Below, one piece after another: positions 1 to 9,509 of a DNA stretch of 64,000 nucleotides; the first letter of the stretch is position 1, and each line of letters begins with the position of its first letter. The position numbers were made by a program, and so were the translations under genes. Below the pieces are notes generated by a model. That model ran no database searches. It worked only from the letters and a program-made list of their open reading frames with translations, and had not been told where the DNA came from. This DNA comes from Petunia secreta (lineage: Eukaryota; Streptophyta; Magnoliopsida; Solanales; Solanaceae), in the NCBI GenBank assembly GCA_029990175.1, contig JARKIP010000011.1, positions 8,990,001 to 9,054,000 of the forward strand. The letters run 5' to 3'.

Positions 1-1
1 A

Positions 2-1092
2 TCAGTCGATGGGACACATTTATCGTCCACCTATGGCGGTGTTTTGTTGACGGATGTCGCGCAGGACACAGAGAACCACATTTATCCATTAGCTTTCTGT
101 GTGGTAGACAAGGAGTGAGATAGCTCATGGCAATTCTTTTTTGAACAGCTGGCTCACGTAGTCCCCAATACACCAGACTTGTGCCTAATTGCCGATCGCG
201 CCAAGGCCATAGCAAATGGGATTAGAAGGGTGTATACCTTTGCATCTCATGGCTGTTGCACCAAGCACCTTGATGAGAACATGCACGTAAGGTTCAAGTG
301 TGGATCATATTTGAAGGATTATTATACCACTGCGAAGGCGTACCGTTTTGAAGTGTTCAGTGATGCTTTTAACCAGCTCGCGTCAAAATGCCCTGCTGCA
401 GCTGCTTGTCTTAAGGATGAAGTGGGCTTCCATAGGTGGACGAGAGCATTTTTTCCAGGAAACAGGTACGATGTAATGACCACAAACCTTTTCGAGTCCC
501 TCAACGCAATGTTCAAGGACGAGAGAGAATACCCCATCCTGGGACTGTGCAATGCTATTACTCGCAGGTCTACTGACAAGTTCAATGAGAGGCGTGAGGA
601 AACAAATTGAATCAGAATATGCTTGAAGGAAACAAATTGATTGCTTATCATGCAGGCGGGAACGTGGAAGTACTGAAGTACACTATGGTTGGAGATGGCC
701 TATCCCACACTGTCAATCTTCATTTCAGAACGTGTACATGCCGGGAGTTTGACCTGGACAAGATACCATGCAAGCATGCATTTGCAGTGTTAAGGATAAG
801 GTATGGAGATGAATATGGTGCTAGCGCGTACCATTACACTTGTCCATTTTATAGGCTTCAGACTTACATGTGTGCGTAGGAAGAAAATATTTATCCAATG
901 CCACCAGAGCAAGAATGGATGGTTCCTCCAGAGGTAGTTCATAGAAGAATTCTTCCGCCGATGGTCGATCCCAAAAAGGGTAGAAGGAGAATTAATCGTC
1001 TTCCCTCAGTTGGTGAAATATTTTTCTCATGTTCAAACTGCAAGAGAAGTGGCCATAAGAGGACAACCTGCCCTGCTTTGGTACGAGATTGA
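2..1092 (+). pseudogene. MULE (MuDR-type) transposase, C-terminal two thirds, broken
   Basis: This is the catalytic and C-terminal part of a Mutator-like transposase, the cut-and-paste enzyme that moves MULEs; the N terminus lies left of the window. The frame opens with a VDGTHL-type catalytic Asp segment and runs through the MULE domain (IADRAKAIANGI, then LFESLNAMFKDER). A SWIM zinc finger follows near 731-800 (CTCREFDLDKIPCKH), and a CCHC knuckle near 1029-1073 (CSNCKRSGHKRTTCP). It is not functional: there is an in-frame TGA at 116-118, a frame change near 605 and a TAG at 877-879. The domain order and spacing are those of complete plant MULE transposases, so the family call is firm. Confidence 0.9.
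598..640 (+). repeat. 13-bp direct repeat spaced 30 bp
   Basis: GGAAACAAATTGA occurs at 598-610 and again at 628-640, exactly where the transposase changes frame. The 30-bp spacing is a multiple of three, so the duplication alone does not explain the frameshift. It may mark slippage or repair at the break. Confidence 0.6.
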
Positions 1093-1546
1093 TAATCAAC
1101 CTTGCAATTCTGATTTGGCGTATTAGCTTAAGTTGTGATAATTTGGTGAGTTTAAGTAGTGTTAGATGTGGTTGTCTTAATTTGGTATTATGTTATTTGT
1201 TGGAACAATTTGAACTGATTGTAATAGTTTCGTTAATGTATTTTATTTCTATTTTAAGTGTCTTTTATAAAAATGACTATTATTTGAGTTCACCAAATGC
1301 TGGACATGTTTACAACCAGTTGAGTATTTACATTTTCGATTAATAGACACTATATGGGTTGATTATTGAAAAAGAAAATAACGTAGATTAATTGAGTTGA
1401 TAAAGTGATTGAACGTATTTAATACACGCGTGCGCCCCGTTATAGAAAGCAGGCGGAATTGGGTTAAACGAAGTGGCTGTTCATAATTACCACTTGAAAC
1501 GATGAGACTTTTCTGGGAACACCAAAGGTTGCATCGATTTGGAGCA
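1093..1546. other. AT-rich spacer between transposase and small ORF
   Basis: No coding similarity is visible. An 84-residue open frame at 1089-1343 is composed of hydrophobic AT-rich codons and looks fortuitous. GC rises after about 1425, towards the promoter of the next gene. Confidence 0.5.
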
Positions 1547-1554
1547 TATAAATA
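1547..1554 (+). promoter_or_regulatory. TATA box of the polyasparagine ORF
   Basis: TATAAATA lies 56-63 bp upstream of the ATG at 1610. It is followed by a C/A-rich leader (about 1575-1609) of the kind seen in plant 5' UTRs. Confidence 0.6.
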
Positions 1555-1609
1555 GAGGCATTAGATCCAACAATCCACAACACAACTCAAGAATCACTCT
1601 CATCTTATA

Positions 1610-1656
1610 ATGGCAAGAGCTCCAGGCACTGCAAGTAGAAGTGGAAGTGCCACCAG

Positions 1657-1713
<57 letters not shown>

Positions 1714-1930
1714 CGGCAATGGAGGAATTCTCACTCTCAGGAACAACGACCCAGAGGTGCTGCTGATTCGTGTTGACATAGACAGGCTTATCCGCCTCCT
1801 GTGTGATGATCGTAGGAGGCAGGAGATGAACATCCGCCGTACTACTAGGATGTTGAGGGTGCTCATGGAACGAGCAGGGGAGGATCTGGACAACTACATC
1901 ACCCCTCCCCCCTCCCCTCGTAATAATTAG
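1610..1930 (+). CDS. 106-aa polyasparagine protein, unknown function
   Basis: I do not recognise this protein. It starts MARAPG, has a basic Ser/Gly/Arg N terminus, then a run of 19 Asn (residues 17-35) encoded by a pure AAC microsatellite. A charged, probably helical region follows (residues 40-92, rich in Leu, Arg, Asp and Glu), and the tail is TPPPSPRNN. A TATA box and an A/C-rich leader precede the ATG, and an AT-rich 3' region follows, so it looks like a real transcription unit. No signal peptide or membrane segment is evident. Lying between a MULE transposase and other element-type genes, it may be an accessory gene of a large MULE, but that is inference only. Confidence 0.5.
1658..1714 (+). 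repeat. (AAC)19 microsatellite inside the coding region
   Basis: 57 bp of uninterrupted AAC units encode the Asn tract. Length changes would stay in frame, so the tract should be polymorphic without killing the ORF. Confidence 0.95.
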
Positions 1931-1934
1931 TTTT

Positions 1935-2472
1935 TTTTTAAAATTTTTAAATGTAAAAGAAAAGAGTTTTCATTATGATTGCTCTTTTCTTAAAAATTAT
2001 TATAAATGAAAATTTTCCGCTCCCCCATTTATTTGCATATTCTTGATGAACTGTCCATACTCCATTTTGGTGTATAATCAACCAACACCAAGTAGATAAA
2101 TCAATAGATAGGTTCGCAAAAATGGAAATAATCAAAAAATGAGCAAAAATAAAAATATAAATAGAAAAAAATAAAAGTAAAATAATAAATTACGATAATA
2201 TTTAATTAATAGAAAAAGTGAAATTTACTGAAAAATGTAAATAAAATAAATATTAAGTAATAAGAAAAATATTTAAGTAATGGGAGAATTTTCTGAAAAA
2301 AGGGAAACGTATCAGAAAAATGAAAAGTCGGGACTTGACTGGACAAAGGTCATCGACTATTAACCAAATCAACTAATCGACTGCACATAGGTCCTTAATC
2401 GACTATTAACCAACTCAACCACGAAAGAGTTGATTATCGACCTAGTGTAATTTCACATAAAATCAAAAAACC
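1935..2472. other. AT-rich noncoding DNA with scattered TCGAC motifs
   Basis: No gene is seen. From 2340 to 2450 the words TCGACTATTAACCAA and GTTGATTATCGAC recur in both orientations and return near 3145-3175. They form small inverted repeats, possibly subterminal sequence of a DNA transposon. Confidence 0.4.
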
Positions 2473-3000
2473 ATGACTAATGTGTGTTGTTACAACTCAT
2501 GTGTTGGTATATGGAACCCATTTGAGTATTATATCTCACATTGATACATTAAAACAACATATTGATGCCTAAAAGGGGAATCTCATGATATATAAGCCTA
2601 CTATATCTATTCATGTTAAGTAATGTCTTAGTGTTGCGACTAATGTGTGTTGTTACAACTCATGTGTTGGTTTATGGAACCCATTTGAGTGTTATAGCTC
2701 ACATTGATACATTAAAACAACATATTGATGCCTAAAAGGGTAAAACTCATGTATATATAAGCCTACTATGTCTATTCTTGTTAAGCAATGCCTTAGTGTT
2801 ACGACTCATATGTCTTGTTACACCATAAGTGATGGTATAATGTGCCCATCTAATATTATGGACCACTTTAATATATTAAAACAACTCATTGATGCCTACA
2901 AGGGTATAACTCATCAATACATAAGCCTGTTACGTCAATTCTTGGTAAGCAATGCCTAGTATTGCGACCCATATATCTTGTTTCACCATGAATGATGGGA
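2473..3000. repeat. Tandem repeat of about 163 bp, 3.2 copies
   Basis: Copies begin at about 2475, 2638, 2803 and 2966 (spacings 163, 165, 163) and share blocks such as TTGTTACA, TTAAAACAAC and GATGCCTA. The first two copies are close to each other and the third is clearly diverged. The fourth is only about 35 bp long. Confidence 0.85.
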
Positions 3001-3178
3001 TAAATACTACATAACTTAAGTATAAGCATGTATTAAGTTAGTGCAGTTCATTTATAACATCATTTATACACTTTTCAATGAATAATTACAGTATTACCTT
3101 TTTTGGATTCGAGAAAAATTTCATATGTTAATTTTCAAGATACAAAGTTGATTATCGACTACTATATGTCGATTATTG

Positions 3179-3212
3179 CTAACCCTAACCCTAAACCCTA
3201 ACCCCAAACCCC
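3179..3212. repeat. Short interstitial telomere-like tract
   Basis: CCCTAA/CCCTAAA units occur in tandem and decay into CCCCAAA. It is about 35 bp long and lies roughly 280 bp upstream of the GRF gene. Such telo-box stretches are common in plant 5' regions. Confidence 0.7.
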
Positions 3213-3360
3213 AAATCCCCAAATCCCGAACCCAAACACGGAACACGTCACGCCCCAGGGCACGTGGCTTAGACAAAAGTCAAAAAATTTAAGCGGCAAA
3301 TGGTGCCCAAATTTCCCGCCTCCCTTAAACATAAATTTTAATATTTTAAAACAATTCCCC

Positions 3361-3372
3361 AAATATATAAAA
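3361..3372 (+). promoter_or_regulatory. TATA-like box for the GRF zinc-finger gene
   Basis: AAATATATAAAA lies about 120 bp upstream of the ATG at 3493. The leader between them is C/A-rich and free of obvious introns. Confidence 0.45.
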
Positions 3373-3492
3373 GTTGATTTAACCCCAAAACATACAATTA
3401 AAATTTCTATTTTACAAATCAAACCTAACCCACCCAATTCTTCAAAATCTTCGCTTTCACCAGCAGAAAAATCAAACAACTCAAAGAACATC

Positions 3493-3984
3493 ATGAGTCA
3501 AGATTCGTCCAGCTCCAACGTAGCAGCGGAAGCCGATATCTATTTTTGCGGCAAAAGCACGAGGTTGAGGACCTCTCGTACAACTACAAACCCTGGCCGC
3601 ACATTCTGGAGTTGTAAAACTCCAAAAGTGTGTTAGTCATACATTATAGTTCTCTTTTTGTTTTTGATTAATTGTTAATGTACTGATTTTTTTCTTGAGT
3701 TTTGTTAAATAATGTAGTCAAATGGTGGGTGCGACTATTTTAGGTGGTTTGATGGTGGACCATTGCTTGCAGCAGCATTGAGTGTGATTGGGAACTTAGT
3801 TAGAAAGCATAAAGATACTGAAGACAATTGTGTTCTACTGAGACAACTGATGAGTGAATGTGAAGAGCAAAATAATTTTCTGAAAATCATGCTGAGGGAA
3901 GGTGAAATAAAGCTGAAAGAAGCTGAAATGAAGAGAGAAGAAGCTGAGCAGAAGATTCATCGACTGAAGATGTTGATTAAGTAG
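3493..3984 (+). CDS. GRF-type zinc-finger / coiled-coil small protein (two exons)
   Basis: Two exons are predicted, 3493-3627 and 3718-3984, with a 90-bp intron (GTGTGT...ATGTAG). They give about 133 residues. Exon 1 ends inside a GRF zinc finger (FCGKSTRLRTS, then NPGRTFWSC) and exon 2 completes it (GGCDYFRWFDGG). After a short hydrophobic stretch comes a Glu/Lys coiled coil (EGEIKLKEAEMKREEAEQK). Small GRF/coiled-coil proteins of this layout are frequent in plants, often near MULE-type genes, and are thought to bind nucleic acid. The usual CxCG start of the finger reads YxFCG-like here: the expected first Cys appears to be Tyr (TAT for TGT), so zinc binding may be impaired. The splice choice is mine; no other frame joins the finger. 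Confidence 0.7.
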
Positions 3985-4776
3985 ATGGTTGCTGGTTTTG
4001 TTATCTGCTCTGTTTTTAAATGGATCTCCTATTAGTTCTCTTCTTTTATTATGTGTATTATTTTGACACTGTGTAAATTTTGTAATTAATCCGGATATGT
4101 GTATTATTATTTTGACGCAGTGTAAACTTAAGGTCAATCGTTTGGCTATTTTTGTATAAAAGCTTCGATATTGTAATGTAGTCGTATGGCTGTTTTTGTT
4201 ATAAAAACTTCGTTATTGTTTGAGTTGCGAGCACATAAGTACAAACATGTTATTAGTTGCAAACCATAATTGAAACATTGAATAATGAATGAAATGAGTT
4301 CCTAACAAGTACCCTGCATTAATAAACCCACACTTCATGACCAAAAACAAGGTCAGCCACCATACACTTGTCTATGACTAACCATAATATTTCCAAAGAT
4401 AACAAGTTCAAAGTTAACTGTCAACTATTTTCATCCATAGAATAGACCTTAACAAGTTTAAAGTTAACTGTCAACTACTGTCATTAACTACTAGTTCAAC
4501 ATTCAACTTATACAAAACCACAAAACCAATCATTAATACTGGAGTCAACATTATCTGCTCCAATATTCTCTGAAGGAAATTGAACATTCAGACTTGCAAG
4601 CACTTCATTCACAGCAACATCAGCTTCATCTACCTGCAATGCTGCTTGTATCTCTCGATTTTCTTCAACAATCTCTTCATTTCTGGCTTCTTCAACAATC
4701 TCTGCATTGTCTCCATCCACTGCTTCATTTTTTCCTTCTTCAACTGCAGCATCTTTCTCATTCATCTCTCCAGACA

Positions 4777-4943
4777 TCTCTTCATCTGCTCCATCAATTT
4801 GAGCTTCATTTCTGGCTTCTTCTTCAACTGCAGCATCTACAGTCATCTCTTCATCTGCTCCATCAACTTGAGCTTCATTTCTGGCTTCTTCTTCAACTGC
4901 AGCATCTGCAGTCATCTCTTCATCTGCTCCATCAACTTGAGCA
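4777..4943 (-). repeat. 69-bp in-frame repeat coding an acidic 23-aa unit
   Basis: The word ATCAA[CT]TTGAGC recurs at 4793, 4862 and 4931. Each unit encodes AQVDGADEEM followed by an Ala/Glu-rich stretch. The copies are nearly identical, implying recent expansion within the last exon of the DUF1985 gene. Confidence 0.85.
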
Positions 4944-5610
4944 TCATAGAAAATCTCTTCTTCTTCATCGACTGCACCATTTTTTTCTCTCACCTCTTCA
5001 TCCTTTTCTTCATCATTATTTCCTTCATTCACTACAACTAAAAGGAAATACTTAGAAACAGACAAAATTAATCAAATTATCATTAAAATGAATATAGATA
5101 CCTTTCTTTTTTCTCTTGACAATCTTCCTTTGCTTGAACAGCTTCCTCTTCATCAAGTTCTTGGACTTTGTTTTCCTTTCCCTGTTCACCTTTTTCTCTT
5201 TCAACAACTTCAAAATCTCCTCACTCACCTCCAGCATTCTTGACAGCACACCTTGCACATGTCCACAGTGCCTGCAAGTTCCCCTGCTACCACCATCAAC
5301 ACCATCACCAGCACCAGCATCATCACCATCATCAACATCATCACCCCTATCTTCCTGGCTTTCACTTTTGTGCATTTCATCAGCATACTCCTCCACAATG
5401 TACTTAATGCCAGTGACCCCCTCTAGCATAGCCCTTACCCTGTCCAGTGCAGGATCCTCTACCTCATCAGCATAAGGAGAGACAAATTTTTTGCAACCCT
5501 CCACTTCTTGCACTGTTGGGATCAAGAAAGGGTGCAAAACCTGTCATCAAATGATATAATAATTAATAAATTAATTAATCATTAAATGATAAAATAATTA
5601 ATAAATTGAA

Positions 5611-5722
5611 TTGGCACATACCTGTCTAGCTTCTTGATGGCCTTCATCAACATCTCCCAAATTTCTTTGGCACATACCTGTCTAGCTCCTTGATAGCCTT
5701 CATCAACATCTCCCAAATTTCT
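5611..5722 (-). repeat. 56-bp tandem duplication spanning an exon end and its 5' splice site
   Basis: Two copies (5611-5666 and 5667-5722) differ at only a few positions. Each contains the exon end CTAGACAG followed by GTATGTG on the minus strand, so the duplication supplies two alternative donors for the same exon. Confidence 0.85.
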
Positions 5723-7283
5723 TCTTGTCTACTGCCACCTCAGCACCTTTGGGATTGGCAAGGGGGACTGTTCAGATTTGCCAGCATTACAGTCAACCAA
5801 GGGCACGGCCTCATATATCCATGTCTGTCATGAATGCCACAGTCACATTACTTAAGTTTTCACACAATCATTCTTAATAAAACTGGAAAATAATATAACA
5901 ATACTTACAAGGAAGGCCCATGGGAATCCAAACAGTGCATAACCGGAAGTTTTTCCCTCTACATGCTGTCGATGGGTCTTTGCAAAATTCACTTTATTGT
6001 AGGGGTAGTCCATTGTCAAGTTATAGCAAAACCTACCCCAGGGGTACTTGGTTAAAAAGTCTAGGTTATCCACACATTGGATCCACCATTTCTCAACATT
6101 TTTTGTTTTGTCCCTGGCCATCAGAACAGTATGGAGGAACCACAGAAGAGCTAACTTTAGCTTCTCTTCCTTAGAGAACTATTTCTGCTCCATCAAGTAC
6201 AACAGATTTTCTGCCCTCACTTCCCCACCACCACAGACCTTCTCCAGAAATCCTTCACCACTTGCCAAGAACTTGGCCTTCAATTTGGTATCTGGCTCTT
6301 CACAATAGTTTAAGCCAGTCATCAAGTAGAAGCCCCTCAAGCCAAAACAGACTGGCTTACCATCTATCAAGAACCACATCTCATGCTTTTTGGACTGCCT
6401 AATAGTCCTCAAAAGCACTGAGTGCACCAGCTGACCATTGAAGGTCCAACTCTCAGATAGGCTTAAGAAATCCCCAAAAACTGATCTCCTAAACATCTTT
6501 TCCAGCCCCAATTTTGCCAACTTGGTCTTGAAGTCATAAAACTTTTTCACTGAAGATCTCATAGAGATCTTTGCATTAAATGATTCAAACCTTGACAACC
6601 AGGTTTTGAACCTAAAGTTACTGACATCAATGTCAATCACCTTCTTTGGAATACTCAATCTGTCAAGAGGATGCACATCCTCTTCATCATCTTCATCCCC
6701 TTCTTCCTCATCTCCATCTTTGTTTTTTTCCCCAGCACTAGCATTATCCCTAACAACCTTATCAACTCCATCATCCTTGCACCAGCCTGATCCTCCTCTC
6801 TATCCCCTGCACCACCACTCTTCCTACTTACCTCTCCAGAATCATCCTCATCCTCATCATCATCAATAACAATAGTCTTTCCTTTTCTTTTTGCTGCAGC
6901 AGCACTACTACCAACTCTATCTTCAGCCTCAAACTCATCTTGAAATCTGTCTATCTGATCAAAGGTATCAGCAGATGCTCCTTTTGAACTCAGGTACTCT
7001 GAGTTGTCACCCATCTCTGTTTGACCTCCACCAACATCTTTATCGGTGGCTGTCTCATCACTATCATCATGTTCCTCCACCTTTCTTCTTTTACATTTGA
7101 CAAAATCTTTGGGGATGTTCGCAGACACCCAAGCTTCCTGCGCTGATTTACGCATGGACCACCTACACGTACGTATATTTTTTTCCTTAGTTCTCTTGTT
7201 TTCTAAAAGCTCTACTCTACGCTCTTCCCAAGTTCGTGGACTTTTTCCTTTCGGAACGGCGTGCTTTACCCTAGGCATTTAAA

Positions 7284-7390
7284 CACCTACACAAACCACA
7301 TTTTTACGAAAGTTAAAGAAAAAACCCCAAAAATTACACCTACACAAACCACATTTTTACTACGAAAGTTAAAGAAAAAACCCCCAAAAA
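7284..7390. repeat. 52-bp tandem duplication in the 5' leader of the DUF1985 gene
   Basis: Two copies of the block ACACCTACACAAACCAC...CCCCAAAAATTA, 52 bp apart, sit immediately upstream of the start codon at 7278. The second copy has a small insertion. Confidence 0.85.
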
Positions 7391-8360
7391 TTAAACCGAA
7401 ATCCCAAATCGAAAATTGCGTATAAAACGGTAAAATAACAAAATCCATTACCCGAAATCTCTATGTAAAGATGCAAAATAGCCATTAATCGAAGAAAATA
7501 CAGTAGTTAAATTTCAAATAAAAACCCTAACAAAATCGAGTGCGTACCTGTTATGCTCTTGTCCGATAATGCGCTTTGAAACCACAGAGATCCTTTAAAT
7601 AACTGAAACGGGACACTCACAACAGTTACAAAGTCGTTCAGGCAGTTGATAGAGAGAAAATTGGAGAATTTGAGAGAGAAAATTGGAACGGCATAATGTA
7701 GTGTATGATCAACCAAATAGAGTAGATGTAGTATCCGTTATGTTTTAAATTACCGGGGTACTTTTTTTATTTCAAAAGAGTTCACAAGTTTTTTATGTTT
7801 TGCACCCTAACGAATTATTGTTTTGCACCCACAAGTTTCTAAGAATATTAATCCAGCCCTTGGTCCCCACCTAAACCCACTTAAGTTTTTCTCTCTTCAA
7901 AAATAAGTCAAAAAGAAATGAAAAGGTTAAACTTTTTATTCAAACACTTTAAGGGGTCTTTTAGCTAATTCTTCTCTAGTTACTTGTGATGCTAGACAAG
8001 GCTGAATGTCTTCTTTTGCTATTAAAAAATAGTTTAATGACTTTGGTACAAAATAAATGAAAGTTGAGTCTCCATATATATATATAACAGCAAGTTAGAC
8101 CAAATCTGTCTTTTCGTATAATTTTAGATAAGTCTTAATCTATAGATTATTATGGTAAATATCTCTAACACTCATTAACCTCTTTAGGAAACCAAATTAA
8201 TCACTTTTAAAGTTCATCTTAAACTATACGAAAATGACCGATTTGGTTAAACTTAATAGGGAAAAAAATAAGGGAGTTCTACCATTACCATAATTACACT
8301 TTATAGTTACCTAATATAGAATATTTCCTTTCATTAGGGTATCTGTATTTTCTCCACATA
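7391..8360. other. Intergenic DNA, possible right end of a MULE
   Basis: No credible gene is seen; a 69-residue minus frame at 7507-7716 has no recognisable feature. The stretch from 7750 to 7870 (a GGGGTACTTTTTT block, then two TTTTGCACCC words) resembles a transposon terminus, but its partner end would lie outside the window. Confidence 0.35.
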
Positions 8361-8366
8361 AGTATC

Positions 8367-8373
8367 TATAAAT
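8367..8373 (+). promoter_or_regulatory. TATA box of the TPD1-like gene
   Basis: TATAAAT lies about 85 bp upstream of the ATG at 8456, with an A/C-rich leader after about 8398. Spacing fits a plant core promoter. Confidence 0.6.
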
Positions 8374-8455
8374 TAGAACTTGTTAGGAATTAGGATAGTA
8401 AACAACACAATTCTATTTAGAGCCACACAGAGAGTCACTAACACAACATTTTTCA

Positions 8456-9509
8456 ATGGCAGCAATCACCAAAGTCCTTGGCTTAGTTTTCTGTCTTTGC
8501 CTTTTCTGTGAAGGTATTAATTAACCTCATCCCTTTTCTTATTCTTCTTCTTCTTCTTCTTCTTCTTCTTCTTCTTCTTCTTCTTTTATTCGTTATCCCT
8601 CACTTTCACTCTCTTTTAACATATGAATAAGCAGTTATCAGTTCAATTCCTAAGTTTCCAGTGTAAACTAAAGATCATGATATTTTTTTGGTGTCCCACT
8701 TGAAATCCTGTGCCTGTTTTTGGGCCCAATTACTATGAATTTGCGTCACGAAGTTTCATTTTGTGTAAAATGCTCTCCATCAAAGGAGACTTCGGTCCCG
8801 TTTGGGTGGGCTTATTTTAAGTAGTTTAACAGTAAAAAGTTACTTATAAGTCATTTTTGAGAAGTTAATAAATTCTAACTTTTTACTTTTGGTTTTTTTT
8901 AAGCACAAAAGTATTTATAAGTACTTTAATTTTTTAGTTACCAAACACCCACTTTTTACTTAAACACATAAATATTCTTTTAAGCAACTTTTTAAGTTTA
9001 CCCAAACGGGCTCTTCATTCTAAGGGCTAAGACCTTTTTGTGAAGGATGAGGGTACTTATGATGACAAAGTTTAAGATTCTTCTTTTTATTTTTATTTTA
9101 ATTTTTTTGTTCTCACCAAGTGTTTGGTACTGGTTAGAGTTTCAAGATTTAAAAGTAAAGGAATATATGCAACTTATTCTCTTATTCTGTTGCAGGCATT
9201 GAGAGTTACAGATGCAACCCTGGCGTTATTATCAGCCAATCAAAACAAAATGCAACAATCAAAGGACAACAAGTATGGAATACAACTCTGGAAAATACAT
9301 GTTCATGTGTTCAACAAGATGTAAAACTAAGTATTGCCAATTTTGATTCTGTCATCAAGCTTAACACTACCATCATCTCAAAATCCCATGATGATATCTA
9401 TGATGTTAATGGAGGTCTTCCAATATATCCACAGACTGGTGTCTTCTTCACTTATGCTGGTGAAGAACTCAACGTTACAATAAATGACCGTATTGAGGCT
9501 TGCTCATGA
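8456..9509 (+). CDS. TPD1-like small secreted cysteine-rich protein (two exons)
   Basis: Exons 8456-8513 and 9196-9509 join in phase (G|GC) across a 682-bp GT...GCAG intron to give 123 residues. Residues 1-20 form a hydrophobic signal peptide (VLGLVFCLCLFC). The mature part begins near YRC (Cys26), has CSC at 55-57, the family hallmark NGGLPIY at 91-97 followed by FFTYA, and ends EACS. This layout matches the TPD1/At1g05835-like family; TPD1 itself is an anther peptide ligand of the EMS1 receptor kinase. Four N-glycosylation sequons (Asn39, 48, 76, 112) are present. The usual family has six cysteines; only four remain here, with Ile66 and Tyr88 at two expected positions. The frame is intact. 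Function is inferred from family only. Confidence 0.8.
8542..8584 (+). repeat. (TTC)n microsatellite in the TPD1-like intron
   Basis: About 14 uninterrupted TTC units lie shortly after the 5' splice site. Confidence 0.95.
8794..9012. mobile_element. MITE with CCCGTTTGGG termini, in the intron
   Basis: This 219-bp, AT-rich, noncoding unit ends in imperfect terminal inverted repeats, GGTCCCGTTTGGGT on the left and ACCCAAACGGGCT on the right. Subterminal CTTA/AAAGT words are mirrored. These termini are typical of a very common hAT-like MITE group in plants. A clean 8-bp target duplication is not visible; only CTTC flanks both sides. Confidence 0.75.

Larger units (their letters stand above)
4508..7278 (-). 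pseudogene. DUF1985-containing, transposon-associated gene (four exons, broken)
   Basis: The minus-strand model has exons 7278-5909, 5825-5678, 5540-5102 and 5037-4508, each with GT/AG borders. The N terminus is basic (MPRVKHAVPKGKS), followed by acidic and Ser-rich linkers. A DUF1985 domain spans about 6650-5909 (FGLRGFYLMTGLN, later WGRFCYN and GFPWAF). Exon 3 encodes a CRHCGH segment and a Lys/Arg-rich coiled coil; exon 4 encodes an acidic tail with 23-residue repeats. Defects are a frame change near 6775, an in-frame TAG at 6179-6181, and a frame change or stops near 5730-5765. DUF1985 proteins are typical of plant MULE cargo, sometimes next to Ulp1-like proteases; no protease domain is visible here. 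Confidence 0.75.

Noticed and set aside
1600..1893. Poly-Leu minus-strand ORF
   Set aside because: Antisense of the (AAC)n tract; the plus strand has the TATA box and start context.
3179..3212. True telomere or chromosome end
   Set aside because: Only about 35 bp and quickly degenerate; more likely a telo-box-like upstream tract.
4580..5055. Plus-strand frames rich in Leu, His, Phe and Ser
   Set aside because: They are antisense to the acidic last exon of the DUF1985 gene; composition is the mirror of GAA/GAT repeats.
5116..5475. Plus-strand His/Gln- and Ser-rich frames
   Set aside because: Antisense to the Asp/Gly-rich linker of exon 3 on the minus strand.
9124..9324. 66-residue plus-strand ORF
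   Set aside because: It mixes intron DNA with exon 2 of the TPD1-like gene in the wrong frame.
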